Positions 1 through 5,198 of a stretch of DNA of 5,198 nt are shown one piece after another. A model generated the notes under the pieces. It did not search any database, had not been told where the DNA came from, and saw only the letters and a program-made list of their open reading frames with translations. The translations under genes were made by a program, and so were the position numbers. Numbering within the stretch: position 1 is the stretch's first letter; every line of letters begins with the position of its first letter. Origin of the DNA: Candidatus Latescibacterota bacterium (GTDB lineage Bacteria > JAAXHH01 > JACQVL01); assembly GCA_016209865.1 (NCBI GenBank), contig JACQVL010000318.1, positions 1-5,198 on the forward strand, given 5' to 3'.

Positions 1-1097
1 CCACCCCCTCCTCCACCGCCTCCTCCGCCCCCTTTACTCTTCCCACCCAATACCACGGCAGCCGCGCCGCCACCACCAGCGACGAGCAGGCCGACGACCA
101 GCCCCGCGACCCACTTTTTACTCCCACCGGGGGGTTTCGGCATTGGGGTCAGGCTCGCTGTAAGGTTCTGATTCTGGCTGAGCTGTACCGTCTGCTCCCA
201 GGCGATATACTTATTCCTCATCACACGGACCGTATAACTTCCCGGCGGCAGAGTCCGTGTCACCGTGCCCTGTCCGGCGCGTTGCCCATTGATATACACC
301 TCGGCGTCCGCCGGGGTTGGGACGATGCGGAGCTGATACCGCAGGACTGCTGGCTTAGGGATCGGGTTCAGGTTTGCAGCGAGTTTCTGATCCTGGTTAA
401 GCTGCACGGTCTGTTCCCAGGGGGTATAGTTGTCCTTGGTGACCCGGACCGTATGACTGCTCGGCGGCAAGGTGCGCGTCACCGTTCCCTGTCCGGCCGG
501 TTGGCCGTCGATCGAGACGGCCGCATCTGATGGGGTCGGGACGATTTGAAGCTGAAATTGACGAGGGGGAGGAAGAGCGGGCGGCGTTATGGTGGGGGCT
601 GGAGCGGGGGAGGGTGACGCGAGCGCCTGCGCCAGGTCATGCATCTTGTCCAGGAGTCCGTCGATCTCCCCACGGTGTGTAATGTTCCTGGAAAGCGACA
701 CCCGGCCGGTTTCCACGTCCACCAAGCGCGCGACCACGTTGTACGTCTGCCCGATCTTATCCACCGAACCAGCCACGATGGCCTGCGCGCCTAAGAGCTT
801 CCCGGCTTCGGCCACGCACTCATTGGTGACGCAGCCGGTCTGGGCCAACCCCTGCTCTTTCAGGAGTTCATCCACTCTGGCGCGTTCGATGATGATGAAA
901 CTGTTCGTCTGGACCAGTTCATTCTGCAGTTGATTGGTAAGCGCATTCGCTTCCGTCGGTGCAATCCCTGTGGGAGTCAGGGGTAAAATGGCCAATGTTT
1001 TCCTGGCTGCCGGCTGTTGAGCCCAGCCTGTATTCGTCTCAATGCCCACTGTGTAGCTGAGAAAACAGATCAGTACGATGATGTTGAGCGTCCTCAT
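1..1097 (-). CDS. CsgG-like domain protein with two PEGA repeats and C-terminal membrane segment (3' partial)
   Basis: The frame runs 365 codons from ATG 1097 to the left edge without a stop, so the C-terminus is missing. GGAG (1107-1104, 6-nt spacer) supports ATG 1097; an in-frame ATG at 1109 is a weaker alternative. Residues 1-26 are a signal peptide (MRTLNIIVLICFLSYTVG, cut near GWA-QQ). Residues 33-160 match the CsgG / curli-assembly-like alpha-beta domain: TLAILPL, SFIIIERARVDELLKEQ, TGCVTNECVAEAGKLLGAQ, IVAGSVDKIG, ARLVDVETGRV. A proline-rich linker (161-180) follows, then PEGA repeats at 183-243 and 256-316. Next come a hydrophobic segment (329-350) and ten consecutive glycines at the edge. 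PEGA modules are surface or envelope beta domains. A likely role is envelope-bound sensing or assembly; the exact function is unknown. Start coupled to the thioredoxin gene through ATGA suggests co-translation. Confidence 0.88.
   Translation of the reverse strand, partial: MRTLNIIVLICFLSYTVGIETNTGWAQQPAARKTLAILPLTPTGIAPTEANALTNQLQNELVQTNSFIIIERARVDELLKEQGLAQTGCVTNECVAEAGKLLGAQAIVAGSVDKIGQTYNVVARLVDVETGRVSLSRNITHRGEIDGLLDKMHDLAQALASPSPAPAPTITPPALPPPRQFQLQIVPTPSDAAVSIDGQPAGQGTVTRTLPPSSHTVRVTKDNYTPWEQTVQLNQDQKLAANLNPIPKPAVLRYQLRIVPTPADAEVYINGQRAGQGTVTRTLPPGSYTVRVMRNKYIAWEQTVQLSQNQNLTASLTPMPKPPGGSKKWVAGLVVGLLVAGGGGAAAVVLGGKSKGGGGGGGGGG
150..551 (-). repeat. Tandem pair of PEGA-encoding repeats
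   Basis: Two 183-bp units (551-369 and 332-150) are offset by 219 bp and separated by a short proline-containing spacer. They encode IVPTP-[SA]-DA-x-V-x-I-[DN]-GQ, an identical AGQGTVTRTLPP block, and W-EQTVQL. Both DNA and protein are visibly similar, indicating internal duplication. The glycine-proline-rich pattern is that of the PEGA domain family. Confidence 0.85.
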
Positions 1098-1756
1098 TCT
1101 GGTCTCCATGGCAGGGGGTCCTGGAGCAATGGACTAATCGTTGTGATCAGTTCCCGTTGGAATTCCCGTGGTGATCCGCTAAACCCTGTGTTGATGAGAC
1201 GAAGATACCCGTCACGATCGATCACAAATAAGTGAGGAAGCCGAGCCCGATCCCGGTCGTCAGCCACCTTGAAATTACGGGCCGCCGTCCCGAATTCATC
1301 CAGCAGGACAGGCAGGGTGTACCCCTGTTCCTTGACGAACTCGCGGACGACTTCCAGACGCCGCTTTGAGTCTGAAATCGGCTGATGTGTCACCAGATCC
1401 TGTTCACTCGGCGTATAGTTGACGAGAAACACTTTAAGGGGTTCATCCTTGAAAGTTTCATAGAATTGCTGCAGGATAGGAATCTCCGTTCTGCACGGCA
1501 CACACCAGGATGCAAAGAAGCTCAGGATGACCACGTATTTGGTCTTGTGGAATGGCCGCAACTCTTTTCCGCAGTAGTCCCTGAGGAAGACGGTTTCCCC
1601 ATTGAGGGCTTTGAGCACAAACGTCGGGGCCTGATCTCCGACCTTGAGTTGGTTCTGTCCGTTCTTCTGGTCGTTCTTCGCTTCCTGGCCAAACGCAGGC
1701 CCGACGGCTCCGCTGAGGAGACAGCCCATCACGAATAAGAGGATCGATTTGCGCAT
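1094..1756 (-). CDS. Exported TlpA/ResA-type thioredoxin-like protein
   Basis: This 220-residue protein starts at ATG 1756 behind GAGG (1766-1763, 6-nt spacer), 12 bp after the cytochrome lipoprotein gene. Residues 1-23 form a Sec signal peptide (MRKSILLFVMGCLLSGAVG, cut likely after AFG); VMGC at 9-12 resembles a lipobox but is followed by more hydrophobic sequence, so it is a weaker option. The mature part is an AhpC/TSA-Redoxin fold: VGDQAPTFVLKALNG, then FFASWCVPCRTEIP with active-site Cys85 and Cys88, a long insert after the catalytic helix (115-145), and the cis-proline loop ARLPHLFVID (Pro174). Such proteins reduce or isomerise disulfides outside the cytoplasm, for example in cytochrome c maturation. 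Here it could keep apocytochrome heme-site cysteines, or the Cys-Gly-Sec pair of the upstream product, reduced; this is inference. An extra Cys62 in DYCGKEL is unexplained. Its stop overlaps the next start as ATGA. Confidence 0.92.
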   Translation of the reverse strand: MRKSILLFVMGCLLSGAVGPAFGQEAKNDQKNGQNQLKVGDQAPTFVLKALNGETVFLRDYCGKELRPFHKTKYVVILSFFASWCVPCRTEIPILQQFYETFKDEPLKVFLVNYTPSEQDLVTHQPISDSKRRLEVVREFVKEQGYTLPVLLDEFGTAARNFKVADDRDRARLPHLFVIDRDGYLRLINTGFSGSPREFQRELITTISPLLQDPLPWRPE

Positions 1757-1768
1757 ACGAGACCTCGG

Positions 1769-3040
1769 TTAATGGACGACCTTCTTCACCATGTCCTCAT
1801 AATGAAAATCCGGGTTCTGGATGGGATCATGACAGGTCCGGCACTGCGCCGCCGTGACGCGCGGCACGGTCGTGACGCCGTTCGGCTGCCCGTGGTCTGC
1901 CGTCACCACATGGCAGGATAGACACTGGATGCCTTCGTGCTCCGCTTCGGCGAGCGTGACGTGACAACTTAAACACTCCGGGTTGTCCTGTTTGCCGGCC
2001 CGGACGAGCGTCTCGAACGCGTGCCGGTGCGGGGTTGTGTCCCATTGCGCCGCCTGAGGCCGATGGCATGGCGTGCAATCCGCCGCCTTCAAGCGAGGAC
2101 TACGAGACGACTCGACCTGCTTCTGCCGCTGCCGGGTTTTCAGAAGTCCGATGTACTCGGCCACAAGACGGTCCAGGTCGGGGTCGGGGGCAACTCTGTT
2201 ATCGAGCGGGATGAGCGTATTGGCGAACTCCCGGATGTGGCGTCCCTTGAGAGAGAGGGTCAACATTCCCAGATGTTCTCCGTTCTTCCCGGCCTGGACG
2301 ATCAGTGTCTGCCCCACCAGCACCGGGTCTTTGACAAACGTCTGGCTGTGGCCTCCAACGATGACATCGATGCCGGGGACAGTCTGAGCCAGCCCCTGAT
2401 CCGCCTCAAACCCGGCGTGTGAGAGGACGACCAGCAGATCGCACTGCTTGCGCAGCAGCCGGACCTGGCGGGTGAGGACGGTGTCCGCCGGGGCGATCGT
2501 CAGTCCAGCGCGAATGGCGGGGTCGAGAAATCGAAACGCCTTGTCGGGCGTGATGCCGAGGAGCCCGACTCTGAGGCGTCCGACGCGCACGAGCCGCCAG
2601 GGCAGGACTGCGGCGCCCCAATCGTCATGCGATGCGGCCGTCACCGTGGCCGAGACAAGCGGCAGGGACGCCGCCTGCGCCTGCTCGAGCAGGAAAGCGA
2701 CGCCATCGACACAGTCCTGGTCGCCAACATTGATCGCATCATAGGCCAGACGCCCCATCGCCTGGGTGACATACCGGTCCTTGACCGGGTTGGAGGAGAC
2801 GCCGAAGAGATCCCCGGCATCCACCACCAGGACAGCCTGGCGCTGGGTCCGGAGTTCCTTGAGCTTTGCGGCGCGCTTCGGCAGGCCGCCGAAGGGATTG
2901 CCGGGTCACCCGCAGGCTTCGAGCAGACCGTTCGTGTTATTCGTGTAGAGAAGGGTCACGGTCTGCGACCGGGTCCACGGTAAAAACCCCCCACAGCCGG
3001 TGAACAACACGACAAGAAAAATTGTGAAAAGGTAAAACAT
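1769..3040 (-). CDS. Candidate selenoprotein: lipoprotein with 5'-nucleotidase-like domain fused to a tetraheme cytochrome c554-like tail (UGA read through)
   Basis: This 423-residue product is read through one in-frame TGA (2908-2906, residue 45). Residues 1-16 are a lipoprotein signal with lipobox LFTGC; Cys16 would be acylated, and Gly at +2 fits outer-membrane retention. Residues about 28-290 match the metallophosphatase domain of 5'-nucleotidases: LLYTNNTNG, then CG-[UGA]-PGNPFGG, VDAGD (74-77), SHAG (His208) and GGHSQ (229-233). Two usual metal motifs are altered: TND-x-HG reads TNNTNG, and GNHE reads GDQD (106-109). There is no usual C-terminal nucleotidase domain. Instead four CxxCH heme sites occur at 322-326, 356-360, 373-377 and 400-404, in a cytochrome c554-like pattern (CTPCH...WDTTPHRHAFETL). 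The fused part cannot work alone as a cytochrome: starting at GTG 2827 it lacks a signal for heme attachment in the periplasm, and no ribosome site precedes that GTG. Function is likely extracytoplasmic electron transfer or redox chemistry; substrate unknown. The alternative is a pseudogene by Cys-to-stop mutation. Confidence 0.75.
2869..2903 (-). promoter_or_regulatory. SECIS-like stem-loop just downstream of the UGA
   Basis: On the mRNA strand CUUCGGC pairs with GCCGAAG (2894-2876), a perfect 7-bp stem closed by the 5-nt loop GGCCU. The loop begins with G and starts after 18 nt from the UGA. A lower helix CGGC/GCCG (2903-2900 with 2872-2869) can stack below an internal loop of AAUCC opposite CGC. 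Bacterial SECIS elements bind SelB and have a short upper stem with a G in the first loop positions, placed roughly 16-37 nt after the UGA. The local string GGCGGCCUGCC also resembles, from memory, the E. coli fdhF apex (GCAGGUCUGC). High GC makes chance hairpins likelier, which lowers certainty. Confidence 0.65.
2906..2908 (-). other. In-frame UGA, predicted selenocysteine codon
   Basis: The codon lies between GCC TGC GGG and CCC GGC AAT, giving A-C-G-[UGA]-P-G-N-P-F-G-G. The frame is open and has protein-like composition on both sides. The preceding Cys43 and the position of the UGA fit a CGC motif that I recall from related 5'-nucleotidase/cytochrome proteins, with Sec replacing the second Cys (TGC versus TGA). 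Selenocysteine usually replaces cysteine in homologues. The recall of the family motif needs an alignment to confirm. Confidence 0.72.
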
Positions 3041-3044
3041 GATG

Positions 3045-3049
3045 CCTCC
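3045..3049 (-). promoter_or_regulatory. Shine-Dalgarno GGAGG fixing the lipoprotein start
   Basis: GGAGG lies 4 nt before the ATG at 3040-3038. It favours this start over the in-frame upstream GTG at 3088 and ATG at 3067. The chosen start gives a short hydrophobic signal ending in a lipobox, which the longer versions would spoil with a polar 16-residue extension. Confidence 0.8.
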
Positions 3050-3065
3050 GGGGTTCCCGAACCCC
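3050..3065 (-). promoter_or_regulatory. Intercistronic hairpin abutting a Shine-Dalgarno
   Basis: On the transcribed strand the bases GGGGTT-CGGG-AACCCC form a perfect 6-bp stem with a 4-nt loop in the 44-bp gap between the secreted-protein gene and the lipoprotein gene. It ends directly at the GGAGG ribosome binding site. No U-tract follows, so it is not an intrinsic terminator. It could protect or mark an mRNA processing point, or tune access to the ribosome binding site. The role is inference. Confidence 0.45.
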
Positions 3066-3084
3066 ATACGCCGAATCCCGAGTA

Positions 3085-5198
3085 TCACTTGACCAATGCC
3101 ATCTTGCGACTCTGCCGGAAGCTCCCCGCCTGGATGGCGTACACATACACCCCGCTGGCCACCCGCTGCCCGCTACGATTCGTCCCGTCCCACACCACCT
3201 GATGATACCCGGCGGGCATGACCTGATCGACTAACACCTTCACTTCCTGTCCCAGGATATTGTACACCACCAGCCGGACCGGCACCGTCTGGGGCAGGGC
3301 AAAGCGGATCGTGGTCGTGGGGTTGAACGGGTTGGGCGCGTTCGGCTCTAAGGCGAAGGCTCGCGGGAGCAGGGTTGCTTTGACTCGCTCGATGTACGTT
3401 GAACTCCCCACGATGAGCTTGAAGTGTCGTGTACTCCCTGTCTCGCCCGTGGGGAATGTCACCATCGCGCGTTCCCGCAGGTTGAGTTCCCGGTAGTGAT
3501 CCAGATCGATCAACAGGGCCGTAAAGCCCGGCGGAACCTGATTCACATCCCGTACCGTGACCGTTGCGGTCGTGCGCGGGATGGCCGCATCGACCGTGAC
3601 ATCCCAGGCATATCCTTCGGCGTTCACCGGCCGGAAATCCCCGGCATACTGACCGGCCATGGGGGCCGGCCAATCTGGGTGCGGCACATAGAGCGCCACC
3701 GTGCCGGCCCCTAACGGCGGGGGTTCGGCAAAGTCCAGCGGATCCCACTGCTCCGCAGCCTGGGACGAGACGCCGAGATAATTGTCCACATCCTGCATCC
3801 CCCCCGCCTCTGCGACGACGCGGATCGTCCACCCGTCCGGCCCCGTCGGGCTCGTCAGCGGTGGGAGGGGCTTAGGGGTGGCGTTCGCATCGACCGGGGG
3901 AATCGTGATGGTGGTGGCGGTCCCGGTGCTCTTGACCCAGTACCCTTGCCACGGCTCCAGAAGAGCGGTAATCGTATACCCGCTCCCAGTCCACCGCCAC
4001 GCCCGGCTGTCCAGCGTCGGGTTATGGGCGCGGGTGCTGTCATACGGGACGGAGAAGGTATACGGGACGCCGACCTGCGTAAAGCCATTTTGGTTGATGG
4101 AGATCGACGGGGGCGAGCGGGTATCAGACGATTGTCCAGCGCCGAGCGTGATGGCACTGGGAGGCGTCCGTGAGATCACCCAGAACGCCTTGCCCGGCTC
4201 CATGCTCTCTGAGGTGGCTTCACTATACCCGGCGCCATTCCACCGGAAGATCCGCCCGATTTTGCTATCCCCGATGCCCAGTTGGCTGCCGAGCACGGTC
4301 TGCGCTGAGCGGTTGCCGTCGAGGGCGATCGGGATGGACAGCATCCGGAATTTGCTGTATTGCGTTTTCGTGAAGGTCGTGTCTGCCACATTCCCGGTAT
4401 CCGCCACGGCCAGACCGATCGTGCTGACGCTCACGGAGAGACTGGGGACGGCCACGCGCAGCGCACTGATCGCCGTCGAGTCGCTGGTGCTTGTTGCATC
4501 AGTCCCCTTGACATACACCTCCAGCCCATGATCGGTCACGTCCGCCGCCGGGATGGTCGCCGCGAAACTGTCCGCGCTGGCCGTCGTCGCCGCCATCCCC
4601 AGCCGCTGCCAGGTCGTCGTCCCGCCCCGCCGGTAGGCCAGGCTCACCGTCGTCGGCTCGCCATCGACCAGCGCCACCGCCACCCGCTTCGCGGTGCTGA
4701 TCGTGGCAGCCGTGATGCTGGACAGGCTACTGAAGGCCGCAGCCCGGGCCGCCGCCAGTCGATAGACCGAGAACCCGGTGAGGTGAATGTAGACGCGGCC
4801 GGTGGTCGTATTCACGCTATCGACCGTGACCCGTGTCCAGGTCGTGTCTGTGGCGGCGGCCTTCGTGTAGACCCGGAGATGGCGCGGATGGGTGACCCCG
4901 GCGGTACTCAGTTGGCTGGCCGTATACGCGAAGGCAAGCTTCGCTGCCGGGTTGAAGGTCGGGGAAGGCGTGGCGGTGAACTCATACGCCGGGCCGATGC
5001 CGATCAGGCGCTCTGAGCCACTCGGGATCGCCGCCCGGCTGTCGCTCTCCGCGAGCGTCGTCAGGGTGATGATCGTGTTCGACGTGAGCGCGCCGGACGG
5101 GATGGTCAGGGTCGTGCCGCTGGCATCGGTGACCGTCCCGCCGCCGGAGCCGACCACCTGGCCGGCGGTCGGGGCGGCGCTCACCTGCGTGCTTGGGC
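3085..5198 (-). CDS. Large secreted beta-rich protein with C-terminal Por/FlgD-like sorting domain (5' partial)
   Basis: The frame is open from the right edge to a TGA at 3087-3085. A GTG at 5184 is possible as a start, but the frame continues upstream of it (PSTQ before the valine) with no stop or signal peptide, so the true N-terminus is probably outside the window. Numbering from 5184 gives 699 residues. Residues about 12-140 resemble a ZU5-like domain (GGGTVTDASGTTLTIPSGAL). Residues 165-240 look like an Ig/Fn-type beta domain. Residues 276-420 hold two copies of a Trp/Tyr-rich unit (RWNGAGY...FWVIS and RWTGSGY...YWVKS). Residues 614-699 form a classic C-terminal sorting/FlgD-Ig-like domain: NAPNPFNPTTTIRFALP, VVYNILGQEV, WDGTNRSGQRVASGVYVY, ending KMALVK. 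In Bacteroidota this domain directs type IX secretion and surface attachment; similar tails occur in other phyla. The specific function is unknown. It leads the visible operon, 44 bp before the cytochrome lipoprotein gene. Confidence 0.9.
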   Translation of the reverse strand, partial: PSTQVSAAPTAGQVVGSGGGTVTDASGTTLTIPSGALTSNTIITLTTLAESDSRAAIPSGSERLIGIGPAYEFTATPSPTFNPAAKLAFAYTASQLSTAGVTHPRHLRVYTKAAATDTTWTRVTVDSVNTTTGRVYIHLTGFSVYRLAAARAAAFSSLSSITAATISTAKRVAVALVDGEPTTVSLAYRRGGTTTWQRLGMAATTASADSFAATIPAADVTDHGLEVYVKGTDATSTSDSTAISALRVAVPSLSVSVSTIGLAVADTGNVADTTFTKTQYSKFRMLSIPIALDGNRSAQTVLGSQLGIGDSKIGRIFRWNGAGYSEATSESMEPGKAFWVISRTPPSAITLGAGQSSDTRSPPSISINQNGFTQVGVPYTFSVPYDSTRAHNPTLDSRAWRWTGSGYTITALLEPWQGYWVKSTGTATTITIPPVDANATPKPLPPLTSPTGPDGWTIRVVAEAGGMQDVDNYLGVSSQAAEQWDPLDFAEPPPLGAGTVALYVPHPDWPAPMAGQYAGDFRPVNAEGYAWDVTVDAAIPRTTATVTVRDVNQVPPGFTALLIDLDHYRELNLRERAMVTFPTGETGSTRHFKLIVGSSTYIERVKATLLPRAFALEPNAPNPFNPTTTIRFALPQTVPVRLVVYNILGQEVKVLVDQVMPAGYHQVVWDGTNRSGQRVASGVYVYAIQAGSFRQSRKMALVK
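3088..3345 (-). other. C-terminal sorting / FlgD-Ig-like domain within the large secreted protein
   Basis: The last ~86 residues show the diagnostic order of the type-A-like sorting domain: PNPFNPTT, then a beta strand and YNILGQEV, then WDGTNRSG, then ASGVYVY and a lysine-ending tail. In known systems this tail is recognised by the outer-membrane type IX machinery. Whether this organism has that machinery cannot be seen here; the same fold is also used as a cell-surface Ig module in genomes lacking it. Confidence 0.85.
3928..4254 (-). repeat. Two diverged copies of a Trp/Tyr-rich protein repeat
   Basis: Copy 1 is encoded by 4254-4171 (RIFRWNGAGY...MEPGKAFWVIS) and copy 2 by 4005-3928 (RAWRWTGSGY...LEPWQGYWVKS). 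The shared pattern is R-x-x-R-W-x-G-x-G-Y, then E-P-x-x-x-[FY]-W-V-x-S. The units are about 83 residues apart. They read as repeated beta modules inside one secreted protein. The copies match at protein level only, so the duplication is old. Confidence 0.7.

Noticed and set aside
589-933. A 114-codon plus-strand ORF
   Set aside because: It is antisense to the CsgG-like domain, which has clear family motifs; the plus-strand product is low-complexity Ser/Arg-rich sequence.
1769-2827. A separate 352-residue cytochrome gene starting at GTG 2827
   Set aside because: No Shine-Dalgarno precedes this GTG, it starts inside the VVDAGD strand, and it would lack the export signal needed for c-type heme attachment.
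3050-3065. Intrinsic terminator between the first two genes
   Set aside because: The stem is strong but no run of U follows; the next bases are a ribosome binding site.
2906-3088. A stand-alone 60-residue lipoprotein ORF ending at the TGA
   Set aside because: It ends in the middle of a recognisable nucleotidase motif and the frame continues cleanly after the TGA, so it is the 5' part of the recoded gene. Its GTG start at 3088 is also less likely than ATG 3040 with GGAGG.
3782-4531. A 249-codon ORF on the plus strand
   Set aside because: It lies antisense to the large secreted protein, has no recognisable domain, and is explained by GC-rich codon bias.
4360-5016. A 218-codon plus-strand ORF rich in Arg and Gly
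   Set aside because: Its Arg/Gly/Asp-rich composition is typical of an antisense shadow of a GC-rich gene, here the N-terminal half of the secreted protein.

Overview
The window is one strand-consistent block of four genes, all on the minus strand and read from the right edge to the left edge. Gene gaps are 44 bp, 12 bp and an ATGA overlap, so it looks like a single operon with its promoter beyond the right edge. The sequence is GC-rich. The products carry export signals, c-type heme motifs, a lipobox, a CsgG-type domain, PEGA repeats and a C-terminal Por/FlgD-like sorting domain. This points to a Gram-negative bacterium with extracytoplasmic redox chemistry. The phylum cannot be fixed from this window.

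Order of transcription: (1) 5198-3085, a large secreted beta-rich protein, open at its N-terminus, ending in a type-A-like C-terminal sorting domain. (2) 3040-1769, a 423-residue lipoprotein with a 5'-nucleotidase/metallophosphatase-like domain fused to a four-heme cytochrome c554-like tail. (3) 1756-1094, an exported TlpA/ResA-type thioredoxin with a WCVPC active site. (4) 1097-1, a CsgG-like domain protein with two PEGA repeats, a C-terminal membrane segment and a poly-glycine run that leaves the window.

The main discovery is in gene 2. Standard gene calling would break it into a 5' fragment with the lipoprotein signal (ending at 2906) and a GTG-started 352-residue cytochrome (2827-1769). 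Both lie in the same frame, separated only by one TGA at 2908-2906. That TGA falls in the motif LLEACG-[TGA]-PGNPFGG, where I expect cysteine in related proteins (a CGC motif). Twelve bases from its first downstream base a perfect 7-bp hairpin begins, with a GGCCU loop 18 nt after the UGA. This is the geometry of a bacterial SECIS element. The best reading is a selenoprotein with a Cys-Gly-Sec motif: an exported tetraheme selenocysteine lipoprotein, encoded next to a thioredoxin-like protein that might serve its Cys/Sec pair. The alternative is a nonsense mutation or sequencing error.

No RNA gene, mobile element, CRISPR array or convincing terminator was seen. No stretch over 50 bp lacks a gene.
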